DNA from: Bacillus sp. MYb209
Lineage (GTDB): Bacteria; Bacillota; Bacilli; Bacillales; Bacillaceae_G
Assembly (NCBI RefSeq): GCF_002975175.1
Contig: NZ_PCNZ01000002.1
Location: forward strand, 1-64,000
Length of the DNA stretch: 64,000 nucleotides
Direction of reading: 5' to 3'
This document shows, in pieces, positions 37,943-47,425 of this stretch; the stretch's first letter is position 1; every line of letters starts with the position of its first letter. A program made the position numbers and the translations under genes. Under the pieces are notes generated by a model. The model searched no databases, was not told the origin of the DNA, and saw only the letters and a program-made list of their open reading frames with translations.

Positions 37943-37977
37943 AAAAGCATGATTTTCTAGTGGAATCATGCTTTTTC
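37943..37977 (+). terminator. Terminator of the YhaQP-like operon
   Basis: Stem AAAGCATGATT/AATCATGCTTT followed by T-run. Confidence 0.87.
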
Positions 37978-38054
37978 TTTATGTATAAATTAAAAATAGT
38001 ATATAATAATAAGAGTCGTCTTTTAATAGAATGAATAAAAAGGAGGGTGTGCAG

Positions 38055-38486
38055 ATGGGAATTAGTAGTCGTTTTACAGTAGGTGTTCATATGTTAACGT
38101 TACTTGCAATAGATCGAAACTCTCGCTGTACCTCTGAATGGATTGCTGGTAGTGTGAATACAAATCCAGTTGTGATTCGTCGCATTACAGGAATGTTGAA
38201 GAGAGCAGGACTTGTTGATGTACAAGCTGGTAAAGGTGGTACGACACTTGCTCGTGATTTAGATGAAATTACATTACTTGATGTATATAAAGCTGTGGAA
38301 GTTGTAGAAGAAGGACATCTATTTTCTTTCCATGAAAATCCCAACATTGAATGTCCAGTAGGAGCTAATATTCAATCGGTATTAGAGATTGTTTTAATAC
38401 AATCGCAAGAAGCGATGGAAAACGTACTTGCAAATGTAACGGTGCAGCAATTAGTTTCAAATTTAAAGTCGAAAATTAAAGAATAA
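38055..38486 (+). CDS. Rrf2 family transcriptional regulator (YwnA-like)
   Basis: 143 residues from ATG 38055 behind AAAGGAGGGTG. Winged helix-turn-helix of the Rrf2 family at the N-terminus (about 10-70). The three clustered Cys of IscR/NsrR-type iron-sulfur sensors are absent (only single Cys near 22 and 99), so it is more like YwnA, which does not bind a cluster. Target genes unknown. Monocistronic. Confidence 0.85.
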   Translation: MGISSRFTVGVHMLTLLAIDRNSRCTSEWIAGSVNTNPVVIRRITGMLKRAGLVDVQAGKGGTTLARDLDEITLLDVYKAVEVVEEGHLFSFHENPNIECPVGANIQSVLEIVLIQSQEAMENVLANVTVQQLVSNLKSKIKE

Positions 38487-38526
38487 AAAAAGCGAGCTTC
38501 CTCATGATGAGGGCTCGCCTTTTTTT
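38485..38526. terminator. Terminator after the Rrf2 gene
   Basis: Stem GCGAGC with inner CCTCATGATGAGG palindrome, then GCTCGC and a T-run; also usable by the convergent aquaporin gene. Confidence 0.85.
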
Positions 38527-38546
38527 ATTCGGAAATATTGAAAATT

Positions 38547-39212
38547 CTATTTTTCAGTATTTAAAATAAACTTTCCTACAACAGCTGCTACGATACCACC
38601 AAGAATTGGGGCAACGATGAACACCCATAGTTGAGAAATTGCTTCTCCGCCAGCGAATAGAGCTGGTGCGATACTACGAGCTGGATTAACAGATGTTCCA
38701 GTTAACGGAATACCTAATAAGTGAATTAATACTAATGTGAAACCAATTACTAGTCCAGCTAAAGAAGAACTTCCCTTTTTACCTGTTACAGCAACGATAA
38801 CTAAAACAAATACGAAAGTTAAAATGAATTCAACTAAAAATGCTCCAGATAAACCAAGAGTTCCAAAACTATTTTGTCCTAAATTATCTAAAGGTAATTT
38901 AGCAGATCGTAAAATTGTTACTAACGTTGCAGTTCCTAATAAACCACCTAAAATTTGAGCTAATAAATAATAGCTAAGTTCCATAGCGTTCATTCTTTTA
39001 TTGAAGAACATAGCGATTGATACTGCGGGGTTAATATGACACCCAGAAATTGTTCCAATACTATATGCCATAGCCACGATAGATAATCCGAAAGCCATAG
39101 CGATACCTAACGTTCCAATTCCTTCAATTCCGCCACCAATGACAGCTACTCCAGTTCCGAATAATACAAGTACAAATGTACCAATAAATTCAGCAATTGC
39201 TTTTTTTAACAT
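38547..39212 (-). CDS. Aquaporin (AqpZ-like)
   Basis: 221 residues, six membrane helices plus two half-helices with the NPA motifs HINPAVS (about residue 61) and SVNPARS (about 178, with the selectivity-filter Arg). A His in the fifth helix (LVLIHLLGIP) and the small loop between helices favour a water-selective AqpZ rather than a glycerol channel; this is inference. AGGAGGTAA ribosome site at ATG 39212. Monocistronic. Confidence 0.92.
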   Translation of the reverse strand: MLKKAIAEFIGTFVLVLFGTGVAVIGGGIEGIGTLGIAMAFGLSIVAMAYSIGTISGCHINPAVSIAMFFNKRMNAMELSYYLLAQILGGLLGTATLVTILRSAKLPLDNLGQNSFGTLGLSGAFLVEFILTFVFVLVIVAVTGKKGSSSLAGLVIGFTLVLIHLLGIPLTGTSVNPARSIAPALFAGGEAISQLWVFIVAPILGGIVAAVVGKFILNTEK

Positions 39213-39354
39213 AATTTACCTCCTATTAATGCACATGAAACGTATTATAACATAGGTTTTAGTATAAATAGCTAATGAAATACTATTCTGATAAGGCGAA
39301 ATAGGGAGACAATAAAAATAAATATGGTTCTATGAAGAAGAACCATATCTATTT

Positions 39355-40320
39355 TTATGCTGATTTTTTTTGTTTAATGACTGGAACAGAACGGTTTAAA
39401 ACACTATTTACGATCATTCCTAACATTATAATAATCATCCCAATCAGTGACAGACCGCTAGGGAATGAACCATTTAAGAAAACAATCTCACCAAGCACAG
39501 TGAAGACCATCGTTCCAGCTTGTGTTGCTTCAACAGCTCCAAGTAAAGCGAGATTGTCTTTTGCTAAGTCGGTAGCAAAGAAAAATGTCATCGTCGCAAT
39601 AACTCCGGAACATAATGCTAATAAAAATCCTTGCATCATTTGACTTGATGATGGAATACCGGTAGTGGAAAATCCGTATATACCAAGTAGAATTGTAATA
39701 GGGAGACTTCCGATTGCCATTCCTAATACACGTTGGAATGTATCAAGACGCCCGCCAACAAGTTCCATCATTTTTCGGTTACCGAAGGGATATAAGAAAG
39801 CTGCTAAAACGACAGGTAAAAAACCAGAAATGAATTGAGTCATTGTAATATGACCTGCTTCAGTAGCTTGCATACAAAGTACACCAAGTAAAATAAATAA
39901 AGCGACGTATAAACTGCGCAGTGGAATTTTTCCACGTACAAGTTTTGTACCTGATTTTGTTTCTATTTTAATGAAGAATAATGGCGATAAAAGTAAACCT
40001 GCTAATATCGTAACTTGCCAAGTTCCAGCAACGAGCCAAGCTGGAGAAAAAACAGCTGCGAAACTTAATAAAGAATAGAAGCCGATGCCAGCGACAGAGC
40101 CCCACCCGATCCATACAAATGGATGTTTTTTTAATTCTTCCCATAAAGCTCCTAAGTTTTTGCGAAATAAAACGATAAGGAATAAAATAGGGAGAGCAAA
40201 TAGAAAACGGAAGGAAGCAGTCCAAGCCCAGCTTGTTCCAGATACATTCATTGCTCTGTTAATAATAAAGGTTGCAGAAAAAAAGGCCGATGATAAAAGA
40301 CCTAGTAGTATTGCGCGCAT
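39355..40320 (-). CDS. DMT-superfamily exporter (EmrE-like multidrug resistance family)
   Basis: 321 residues from ATG 40320 (GTG 40332 overlaps the AAAGGAG ribosome site and is unlikely). About ten membrane helices in two EamA-like halves, matching the large putative multidrug resistance efflux family. Divergent from an XRE-cupin regulator with only about 100 bases between them, so that regulator is its likely controller. Substrate unknown. Confidence 0.85.
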   Translation of the reverse strand: MRAILLGLLSSAFFSATFIINRAMNVSGTSWAWTASFRFLFALPILFLIVLFRKNLGALWEELKKHPFVWIGWGSVAGIGFYSLLSFAAVFSPAWLVAGTWQVTILAGLLLSPLFFIKIETKSGTKLVRGKIPLRSLYVALFILLGVLCMQATEAGHITMTQFISGFLPVVLAAFLYPFGNRKMMELVGGRLDTFQRVLGMAIGSLPITILLGIYGFSTTGIPSSSQMMQGFLLALCSGVIATMTFFFATDLAKDNLALLGAVEATQAGTMVFTVLGEIVFLNGSFPSGLSLIGMIIIMLGMIVNSVLNRSVPVIKQKKSA

Positions 40321-40421
40321 GAAGTATGGCACTCCTTTCGGAATTGAGTATTTATGTATAGTATAATATACTTAAAGTGAATAAAAGTAAACTATTTTAT
40401 ATTTTAAGGTGGTTTTTATAT

Positions 40422-40994
40422 ATGAAAGAAAATGAAGATATGCAAACGAAAGAAGTAATTCAGCAAGTAGGTCAGTTATTAAGACAAATTCGAAATGAAC
40501 AAAAATTAAGTTTAGAAGATTTAGCCCAAAAGACAGGTGTTAGTAAATTAACGCTAGGAAAAATTGAAAGAGGTGAAACGAATCCGACATTAGCTGTCAT
40601 CTGGAAAATTACGAAAGGGTTATCAATCCCTTTATCGAGATTGATGGTTGTTGGAGAGCCTGTAGCTGTTGCGCACTGCGGAGAAGGCTTTGCAGTAGAT
40701 GTAGGACAAACGTGGCACTTAGAAACGATGTTCCGTTACACGAAAGAAACGGGGATGGAAATGCACCGAGCTTGTTTAAGAGCGAATAGTATATATGAAC
40801 CTGAAGCTCATCATGAAGGAGCAATCGAGCTTGTAACAGTAATGAAAGGGAAAGTTTCTATTCAAGTGGAGAACGATGTGTACGTGCTAAATGAGTTTGA
40901 TTCGATTCAATTTGAAGCGAATAAGAAACATAGTTATAAAAATGAAGAAGATGAAGTGGCGGTATTACATTTAACGATGAAATATTCTTCATGA
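40422..40994 (+). CDS. XRE-family regulator with cupin domain
   Basis: 191 residues from ATG 40422 (AAGGTGG about 10 bases upstream); an earlier frame start at 40377 lacks a ribosome site. N-terminal helix-turn-helix (LSLEDLAQKTGVSKLTLGKIERGETNPTL) and C-terminal cupin barrel (about 115-190; HHEGAIELVTVMKGK, FEANKKHSYKN). Such proteins sense a small ligand and regulate the adjacent transporter. Divergent from the DMT exporter. Confidence 0.88.
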   Translation: MKENEDMQTKEVIQQVGQLLRQIRNEQKLSLEDLAQKTGVSKLTLGKIERGETNPTLAVIWKITKGLSIPLSRLMVVGEPVAVAHCGEGFAVDVGQTWHLETMFRYTKETGMEMHRACLRANSIYEPEAHHEGAIELVTVMKGKVSIQVENDVYVLNEFDSIQFEANKKHSYKNEEDEVAVLHLTMKYSS

Positions 40995-41034
40995 AAAAAT
41001 CACCTATAGAAAAGAATTCTATAGGTGATTTTTT
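40994..41034. terminator. Bidirectional terminator between XRE-cupin and PspC genes
   Basis: Stem AAAAATCACCTATAGAA/TTCTATAGGTGATTTTT. Confidence 0.9.
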
Positions 41035-41068
41035 ATATGTTCTTCTTAAGTATATGGAATGATACCAG

Positions 41069-41254
41069 TTAGTACGCGCGTGGCATAAGTAATAAACAAA
41101 TAAAAAAAACTAAAAATCCAGTTCCGAAGCATAAAACGGCAATAAGCCAAATGATACGAATGAGAGTAGAGCTAATATCAAAATATTCTCCTAAACCACC
41201 ACATATACCAAATAACATTTTATCAGTTTCGGATTTATATAACCTCTTCGACAT
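41069..41254 (-). CDS. PspC-domain membrane protein
   Basis: 61 residues, essentially one PspC domain: KRLYKSETDKMLFGICGGLG then YFDISSTLIRIIWLIAVLC and a second hydrophobic stretch. Small stand-alone PspC proteins occur in many Firmicutes and relate to envelope-stress responses; no specific role can be given. AAAGGAGAGG ribosome site. Confidence 0.88.
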   Translation of the reverse strand: MSKRLYKSETDKMLFGICGGLGEYFDISSTLIRIIWLIAVLCFGTGFLVFFICLLLMPRAY

Positions 41255-41468
41255 ATTATGATCCTCTCCTTTTTATATCACCGCTGTTATGTATGAGTGA
41301 TACAGTGTACTTTTATTCTATATGGAAATTTATGAGAAGACCATTAGGTTATATTACATTTTTTTTGTGAAGGGGCAATGTAGTATATTAATTGTCTTAA
41401 TTTTCAGTTGATATTAAAATGAAAATGAGGGTGTGACGTATTTTCTAATATAAGGTGGGGAAATGGTA

Positions 41469-42710
41469 ATGACATTGTATTGGTTGACTAATGTAAAGCT
41501 TGAAACAGGTTATACATATGAAGAAGCGAAAATTTCACAAACGGAAACTGAGATATGCAGTCTTCTTATTGAAGATGGGCGAATTAAAAGAATTATATCG
41601 GGAATCGTTCACGAGGAAGGAACGTTAACTTTTGATGCTAATCGTTTATTAGTTTTACCAGCTTTTGAAGAGATGCATATTCATATTGATAAAACATATT
41701 ATAGTGGGCCTTGGAAAGCTTGTATGCCAGCAGAAAATATTTTTACACGTTTTAATGAAGAAAAAACGATTTTACCAAAGCAATTAGCAACTGCTCAAGA
41801 CAGGGCGGAAAATATGCTAGAGTTATTGCTTCGAAATGGCGCAACAAATATTAGAACGCATTGTAATGTTGATCCAATTATTGGACTTAGTAATTTGGAG
41901 GCAACGTTAGCGGCTTTAGAAACATATAAAGATCGGTTGTCTGGTAGAATCGTCGCATTTCCGCAACATGGATTATTGCACAGTAATTCTGTACAACTTG
42001 TGAAAGATGCGATGCGTATGGGAGCACAATTAGTTGGCGGAGTGGACCCAGCTACAGTAGATAATGACATCGAAAAATCATTACATACGATTATGGATAT
42101 TGCGGTAGAGTTTAATGTGGATGTTGATATTCATTTGCATGATGCGAATAACCTTGGAACGTTTACGATGAAGAGATTGGCAAGCCTAACAGAGGAAGCA
42201 GGATGGCAAGGGCGTGTAACAATTAGTCATGCACTTGGACTTGGAGGCGTTACTGATAAAGAAGTTGAAGAAGTGGCAGAAAGACTAGCAGCGTTAAAGA
42301 TTGATATTACTTCGACGGTTCCAATCGGTAAACAAGTAATCCCAATTCCATTATTAGATCGAAAAGGAGTTAAAGTTTCATTAGGAAATGATAGTATTAC
42401 AGATCATTGGTCTCCGTTCGGAACGGGAGATATGCTGCAAAAAGCAAATCGACTGGCGGAACGATTTGGTTGGAGTGATGAAAGATCTTTAGGGAAAGCT
42501 CTTCGCTTTATTACAGGAGGGAAAGAGACGTTAAATAATGAAGGGAAGCGAGTATGGCCAAATGTAGGAGATGAGGCAAGCTTTGTTTTAACGAACGCAA
42601 CATGCGTCGCTGAAGCAGTAGCCCGCCAAACGGAGAAGTGTGTAGTTATGCATAAAGGGAATGTTGTTATAGGGAATTTAGAGCAAGTGAAATCAGATAA
42701 TCTTGTATAG
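41469..42710 (+). CDS. Cytosine deaminase-like amidohydrolase
   Basis: 413 residues from ATG 41469 (AAGGTGGGG 8 bases upstream; ATG 41463 is only 2 bases from it). Amidohydrolase TIM barrel with metal-site motifs EEMHIHIDK (about residue 72), [24 protein letters not shown] and [11 protein letters not shown]. The last motif with Asp is characteristic of CodA-type cytosine/isoguanine deaminases. It is followed by a nucleobase permease, which supports a base-salvage role, though a hairpin separates the two. Confidence 0.82.
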   Translation: MTLYWLTNVKLETGYTYEEAKISQTETEICSLLIEDGRIKRIISGIVHEEGTLTFDANRLLVLPAFEEMHIHIDKTYYSGPWKACMPAENIFTRFNEEKTILPKQLATAQDRAENMLELLLRNGATNIRTHCNVDPIIGLSNLEATLAALETYKDRLSGRIVAFPQHGLLHSNSVQLVKDAMRMGAQLVGGVDPATVDNDIEKSLHTIMDIAVEFNVDVDIHLHDANNLGTFTMKRLASLTEEAGWQGRVTISHALGLGGVTDKEVEEVAERLAALKIDITSTVPIGKQVIPIPLLDRKGVKVSLGNDSITDHWSPFGTGDMLQKANRLAERFGWSDERSLGKALRFITGGKETLNNEGKRVWPNVGDEASFVLTNATCVAEAVARQTEKCVVMHKGNVVIGNLEQVKSDNLV

Positions 42711-42730
42711 AAGAATCGTTTAAGTGTTTT

Positions 42731-42767
42731 GAGAAGGGTTCTAATTGTAAAAATAGAACTCTTCTTT
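42731..42767 (+). terminator. Hairpin between deaminase and permease genes
   Basis: Stem AGAAGGGTTCTA/TAGAACTCTTCT followed by TTT. It may end the deaminase transcript or allow partial read-through. Confidence 0.7.
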
Positions 42768-42822
42768 GCTGTTTAGTAGAAATAGGGTAACGTTATACTT
42801 CCTTATAGGGAAGCTAGAAGGG

Positions 42823-44118
42823 ATGAAAAGTTTGGACAATCAACATAATCAAAATCATATTATGGGAACTTTGCAATGGTTTATTTTTTTATTAGCAAAC
42901 TCAATCGCGCTACCAATTGTCGTTGGCGGATTATTTCATCTTACGACGGAAGAAGTATTTTATTTAATGCAGCGTACGTTTTTCGTAGTTGGTATATCTT
43001 CTTTTTTACAAGGATGGCTTGGACATAAGCTTCCGATTGCGGATGGGCCAGCTGGATCATGGGTTGGTGTATTTACCGTACTTGCTTATGCAACTGTAGG
43101 GCAGGATCAATTACATAGTACGTTGCAAATTTTAGAATTAGGAATGATGGTTGCGGGAGTTGTTTTAATAGGACTAGGAGTAACGGGGTTTATCGGGCGT
43201 ATTTTATTTTTATTTACGCCGCTCGTGACAGGGACGTTCTTACTTCTATTATGCTTGCAATTAAGTGGTGTGTTTTTAAAAGGGATGTTAGGAATTACAG
43301 CTACTGTTTCTCAAATCGATGAATTTACAGCGTTGATCGCTTTTGGCATATTTTTGTTCGTTGTCATACTCTCCAATTTTGGAAAAGGTTTTGTTAAAAG
43401 TTATGCGGTTTTAATAGGATTGGTTAGTGGTTGGATTATTTTTCTTATTGCAGGAAAAGTGACGATCCCATCTCAAGTAACTCATTTTGTGCAACTTCCA
43501 CATATATTCGCGTGGGGAATTCCAAAATGGAATACAGGTATGGCGGTATCAAGTTTCGTTATGGTATGTATTTTAGTTTCAAATACAGTGGCAGCTATTA
43601 TAGCAATCAATCAAGCTACGATTCATAAAGCGACTGTTGAACAAAAACAGTTGAGAAATGGTACGTGGGTCGGAGGGATTTCGCATATGATTTCCTCTTT
43701 ATTTTCAACTGTAGGTGTCGTTCCGTTACCAGCAACGGCAGGTTTCATACGTTTAACAAATCAAAAGTACATGCGTTCATTCTTATTTGCATGTGTACTA
43801 TTAGTCGGTATGTCGCTGTTTCCAAGTATTATCCGCTACTTAGCCTCTCTGCCATCCGCGGTCGCATCTGCGGTTTTAATGGCTTCGTTCGTGCAACTTA
43901 TTGGGATTGGATTTCATAATATAAAACAAGTGCCACTTAGCGAACGAAATGTAACTATTTTAGGGGTTGCGGTATTATTTGGCTGCGGCGTTATGTTTTT
44001 ACCGTCTGTAGCACTCCAATCATTGCCTTCTGTTATGCAATATATATTTGGTAATGGTTTGTTTGTAGGTACTGTTGTAAGTATATTGCTAGAACAAATA
44101 TGGCGTACTGAAAAATAA
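42823..44118 (+). CDS. Uracil/xanthine permease family transporter
   Basis: About 431 residues; the ATG at 42823 directly abuts AGAAGGG, so a TTG at 42832 is an equally plausible start. Around 12-14 membrane helices of the NCS2 family, with conserved stretches SIALPIVVGG, DGPAGSWVGV and the helix 10 region VVPLPATAGFIRLTNQ. The family takes up uracil, xanthine or other nucleobases. Which base is transported cannot be told; the adjacent deaminase suggests cytosine or a purine. Confidence 0.85.
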   Translation: MKSLDNQHNQNHIMGTLQWFIFLLANSIALPIVVGGLFHLTTEEVFYLMQRTFFVVGISSFLQGWLGHKLPIADGPAGSWVGVFTVLAYATVGQDQLHSTLQILELGMMVAGVVLIGLGVTGFIGRILFLFTPLVTGTFLLLLCLQLSGVFLKGMLGITATVSQIDEFTALIAFGIFLFVVILSNFGKGFVKSYAVLIGLVSGWIIFLIAGKVTIPSQVTHFVQLPHIFAWGIPKWNTGMAVSSFVMVCILVSNTVAAIIAINQATIHKATVEQKQLRNGTWVGGISHMISSLFSTVGVVPLPATAGFIRLTNQKYMRSFLFACVLLVGMSLFPSIIRYLASLPSAVASAVLMASFVQLIGIGFHNIKQVPLSERNVTILGVAVLFGCGVMFLPSVALQSLPSVMQYIFGNGLFVGTVVSILLEQIWRTEK

Positions 44119-44187
44119 ATGTATAAAACAAGTTCATGCAACGTATAAAAGTCTAAAATAACATAAGAAATAAAGCCTATTTTCATT

Positions 44188-44216
44188 CACCACCTGCACA
44201 TTTCGTTCATACAATA
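44188..44216 (+). promoter_or_regulatory. Probable sigma-K promoter of gerE
   Basis: CACC (44188) and CATACAATA (44208) with a 16-bp spacer fit the mother-cell sigma-K pattern (ACC at -35, CATANNNTA at -10). gerE is a sigma-K gene in B. subtilis. Confidence 0.6.
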
Positions 44217-44283
44217 TCTTGACTAAATAAACACCCAACTTACACATACACAGCTCTGGCTTAAGCAAGGAGGGTTATACCAG

Positions 44284-44508
44284 TTGAAGGAAAAAGCGTA
44301 TCAATCTAAACCTTTACTCACAAAGAGAGAGAGAGAAGTATTTGAACTACTCGTTCAAGATAAAACGACGAAGGAAATTGCAGGTGAACTTTTTATAAGT
44401 GAAAAAACAGTACGCAACCACATCTCAAATGCAATGCAAAAGCTAGGGGTTAAAGGACGTTCACAAGCAGTTGTTGAGCTTCTTCGTATGGGAGAACTCG
44501 AACTATAA
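44284..44508 (+). CDS. gerE: Late mother-cell sporulation regulator GerE
   Basis: 74 residues, a LuxR-type helix-turn-helix on its own: [20 protein letters not shown] then the recognition helix in [17 protein letters not shown]. Size and sequence match B. subtilis GerE (74), which activates spore-coat genes with sigma-K. Start is a TTG at 44284 behind AAGGAGGG. Confidence 0.95.
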   Translation: MKEKAYQSKPLLTKREREVFELLVQDKTTKEIAGELFISEKTVRNHISNAMQKLGVKGRSQAVVELLRMGELEL

Positions 44509-44514
44509 TAAAGA

Positions 44515-44548
44515 AGCCGACTTTTATACAAGAGGTCGGCTATTTTTC
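44515..44548 (+). terminator. Terminator of gerE
   Basis: Stem GCCGAC/GTCGGC followed by TATTTTTCTG. A diverged copy of the same block is found at 45115. Confidence 0.82.
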
Positions 44549-44609
44549 TGTTTATTTATATATGAATGATAAGGATGTTTCATACATAAATAGGTAGTAA
44601 GGAGGGGAT

Positions 44610-45047
44610 ATGTTGAAAAGGGTATTATTAGTTTCAACAAGCGCTCATGATATGCGTGGACATCCTACTGGATTATGGCTTGAGGAGTTAGCAGCGCCAT
44701 ATAATTTGTTTAAAAAGGCTAAGTTCGATGTTGACCTTGTATCTATAAAAGGTGGAAGGGTACCTATAGATAGAGTATCTATTCCAAATGGCATACCCCG
44801 TGAATTTAGGCATGTAGCTACGATATTGCAAAATACGAAGCCGATCTCAACTGTTCATTTTTCGGATTATGATGCAGTATTATTTGGCGGTGGGCACGGG
44901 GCGATTGTAGATTTTCCGGGTAATCCATATGTAGCACCTAATTTCACGCCGCATGTTGTAGTAGATGGACATTTAATTACAGGATAAAATCCACAATCAA
45001 GTTTGAAAATAGGTAAGGCTATAAAGAACGCGATAAATAAGATATAG
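44610..45047 (+). pseudogene. Degenerate DJ-1/PfpI (type 1 glutamine amidotransferase-like) gene
   Basis: The first 100 or so codons read as a normal DJ-1/PfpI protein (LVSTSAHDM, VSIKGGRVPID, YDAVLFGGGHGAIVDF). Full-length relatives have about 220 residues with a nucleophile Cys after that point. Here the sequence jumps from DFPGNPYV straight to the C-terminal PHVVVDGHLITG, losing roughly 70 residues with the catalytic Cys. The frame then meets TAA (44985) where relatives read Gln. Reading on, NPQSSLKIGKAIKNAINKI ends at 45047, the normal tail. So there is an internal in-frame deletion plus a CAA-to-TAA change. A good GGAGGGG ribosome site remains. Confidence 0.8.
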
Positions 45048-45052
45048 AAATA

Positions 45053-45091
45053 AAACTCCCGCTATTAATAAAGGTAGCGGGAGTTTTATTT
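45053..45091 (+). terminator. Strong terminator after the DJ-1/PfpI pseudogene
   Basis: Stem AAAACTCCCGCTA/TAGCGGGAGTTTT followed by ATTTT. Confidence 0.88.
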
Positions 45092-45114
45092 TGAATGAGC
45101 ATTTTATATAGAAG

Positions 45115-45149
45115 AAACTGACTTTCATATAGAAGGTCGGTTATTTTTC
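45115..45149 (+). terminator. Second gerE-type terminator copy
   Basis: ACTGAC/GTCGGT stem and TTATTTTTCTG tail closely resemble the gerE terminator at 44515, with wobbles. No gene precedes it directly. The gap to racE (45150-45310) contains no other feature I can support. Confidence 0.55.
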
Positions 45150-45310
45150 TGTCTTGCAAATTATGAAAAAAAGGAGCAAAATAAAAAAGGTCCTGATCTA
45201 TACAGGTACAAATGAAAAGTTTTATACAGGGGCATTTTAAGTTAGCGAACTTAAAGTGTGTAAAATATACTGATAAAATAAGATGATGAATGAGAAAACG
45301 GGTGATTAAG

Positions 45311-46114
45311 TTGAATAGAGCGATCGGTGTTATTGATTCAGGAGTGGGCGGTTTAACAGTAGCGAAGGAATTAATTCGTCAGTTGCCGAAAGAGCGTATT
45401 ATATATTTAGGAGATACAGCACGTTGCCCTTATGGTCCGCGTTCTCGTGAAGAAGTGCGTCAATTTACGTGGGAAATGACGGAGCATTTATTAGATTTAA
45501 ATATTAAAATGTTAGTTATTGCGTGTAATACAGCAACTGCCGTTGTATTAGAAGAAATGCAGAAACAATTACCAATTCCAGTAGTTGGAGTTATTCATCC
45601 AGGATCACGTACAGCTTTAAAAGTGACAAATACGTATCATGTTGGGATTATTGGAACGATTGGAACAGTAAAAAGTGGCGCCTATGAAGAGGCGCTAAAG
45701 TCTATTAATAATCGTGTTATGGTAGAAAGTTTAGCGTGCCCACCTTTCGTTGAGCTTGTAGAGAGTGGGAATTTCGAAAGTGAAATGGCGTATGAAGTTG
45801 TAAGAGAAACATTGCAACCGTTGAAAAGTACTGACATTGATACGCTTATTTTAGGATGTACACATTATCCGATTTTAGGTCCTGTTATTAAAAAGGTAAT
45901 GGGGGATCAAGTGCAATTAATTAGTTCGGGTGATGAAACAGCGCGTGAGGTAAGCACGATTTTATACCATAGTAAGATGTTAAATGAGGGAGAAGAACAA
46001 AGTGATCACCTCTTCTTAACGACTGGTAAAATAGGTCTGTTTAAAGAAATTGCATCAAAGTGGTTCGGTCAGCCGATTGAAAATGTGAAGCATATTAATT
46101 TAGATACAGAATAA
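45311..46114 (+). CDS. racE: Glutamate racemase
   Basis: 267 residues from a TTG at 45311, preceded by GGGTGAT; GTG 45302 is possible. Catalytic Cys residues are in VIACNTATA (about 68) and LGCTHYP (about 181), and the substrate loop DSGVGGLTV is near the start. It makes D-glutamate for peptidoglycan (and, in some relatives, the poly-gamma-glutamate capsule). The sequence agrees with the RacE2 type of the B. cereus group, from memory. First of racE-gerM-rph-rdgB-ysnB, the B. subtilis order. Confidence 0.93.
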   Translation: MNRAIGVIDSGVGGLTVAKELIRQLPKERIIYLGDTARCPYGPRSREEVRQFTWEMTEHLLDLNIKMLVIACNTATAVVLEEMQKQLPIPVVGVIHPGSRTALKVTNTYHVGIIGTIGTVKSGAYEEALKSINNRVMVESLACPPFVELVESGNFESEMAYEVVRETLQPLKSTDIDTLILGCTHYPILGPVIKKVMGDQVQLISSGDETAREVSTILYHSKMLNEGEEQSDHLFLTTGKIGLFKEIASKWFGQPIENVKHINLDTE

Positions 46115-46133
46115 TAGTAGATTCATATAAGAG

Positions 46134-46161
46134 AACTCCTGAGAAATCAGGGGTTTTTTCT
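46134..46161 (+). terminator. Terminator after racE
   Basis: Stem AACTCCTGA/TCAGGGGTT followed by TTTT. Confidence 0.8.
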
Positions 46162-46244
46162 GTGTAAGTGGCTATAGCTTGTTCTAAAATATGAAACAGC
46201 TCGTATACATAATAGTACAAACTTAGATTTTAGGGGGGAATGGC

Positions 46245-47294
46245 ATGCCTAAATCCACTTTTAAATGGGTTGTTGGTGCTACTGTGAGTGCGATTTTATT
46301 ATCAGGGTGTGGCTTGTTAAATCAAGAGAAAGCGACAGAACAAATTGATCCGCCAAAAAAAGTTACGTATACAGAAGGTGAAAAGAAAGAAACTGCTAAA
46401 AAAGATAAACAAGGGCAAACAGTAAATAGAGAGTTATACCTCGTTGATAAAAATGGATATGTCGTACCGCAAACTATTGCAATGCCTACTCCGAAAGCGA
46501 ATGAAGTTGTACAGCAAACGTTAGAGTATCTCGTGAAAGATGGACCAGTCACAAATTTATTGCCAAATGGATTTCGAGCAGTCCTTCCAGCGAATACGAC
46601 GATGACCTTGAATTTGAAAAAAGGCGGGACAGCAGTAATTGATTTCTCTAAAGAAATGAAAAATTATTCAAAAGAAGAAGAACGTCAAATTGTTGAATCA
46701 GTAGCGTGGACTTTGACTCAATTTACAGAAATAAAACAAGTGCAGTTCCAAATAAATGGTGAAAAGTTAGCGAAGATGCCTGTTGCGGGTACACCGCTTG
46801 GTGAAGGGGTAAGTCGTGCGAATGGAATTAATTTTGATGATGAACAAGTAGCAGATGTGACGCATACAAAACCGGTTACACTTTACTTTATGGCGCAAAA
46901 TAATAATAAGCAGCAATATTACGTACCGGTAACAAGACGCGTTGCAGAAGGAAAAGAAAATGATTACGCGACAATTGTGGATGAGCTTGTAAAAGGTCCG
47001 ATTCAAGGATCGCTACTAAATGATTTTAATCCAGGAGCTAAGCTTATTACGAATCCGAAAGTGCAGGACGGAAATATTACATTAAACTTTAACGAAAATA
47101 TATTTGTGAACCCAGACAAAAATATGATTTCAAATTATGTGTTGAAATCGTTAGTCTTATCTTTAACGGAAAAACAAGGTGTGAAAAATGTTTCTATTGA
47201 AGTGAATGGGAAAGCAAATCTTATGGATGAGAAAGGTGAAAAGTTAATAAAACCTGTTGATCGTCCACAAAACGTGAATACAGGTAGTTTTTAA
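46245..47294 (+). CDS. gerM: Germination/sporulation lipoprotein GerM
   Basis: 349 residues. Lipoprotein signal peptide (LLSGCG; lipidated Cys22), then two tandem GerM domains (about 65-190 and 205-335), each with the conserved [17 protein letters not shown] or [12 protein letters not shown] strand pattern. In B. subtilis it works in the engulfment septum zipper with SpoIIIAG and SpoIIQ. AGGGGGGAA ribosome site. Confidence 0.93.
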   Translation: MPKSTFKWVVGATVSAILLSGCGLLNQEKATEQIDPPKKVTYTEGEKKETAKKDKQGQTVNRELYLVDKNGYVVPQTIAMPTPKANEVVQQTLEYLVKDGPVTNLLPNGFRAVLPANTTMTLNLKKGGTAVIDFSKEMKNYSKEEERQIVESVAWTLTQFTEIKQVQFQINGEKLAKMPVAGTPLGEGVSRANGINFDDEQVADVTHTKPVTLYFMAQNNNKQQYYVPVTRRVAEGKENDYATIVDELVKGPIQGSLLNDFNPGAKLITNPKVQDGNITLNFNENIFVNPDKNMISNYVLKSLVLSLTEKQGVKNVSIEVNGKANLMDEKGEKLIKPVDRPQNVNTGSF

Positions 47295-47321
47295 TCGCGA
47301 ATAATTTGATATACTTATGTA

Positions 47322-47358
47322 AGAAAGGGGAATTGCTTTTTGAGTTCCCCTTCTTTTA
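47322..47358 (+). terminator. Terminator after gerM
   Basis: Stem GAAAGGGGAA/TTCCCCTTC followed by TTTT. rph then has its own leader. Confidence 0.8.
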
Positions 47359-47425
47359 TTGTTATACATATCGTACATTTAAATTTGGCTATACTAATGA
47401 GAGTATTTATGAGGGGGTTATTTTT

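Noticed and set aside
41255-41468. Possible purine riboswitch upstream of the deaminase and permease genes
   Set aside because: I could not find the conserved purine-riboswitch core or its two paired loops; only AT-rich DNA is seen.
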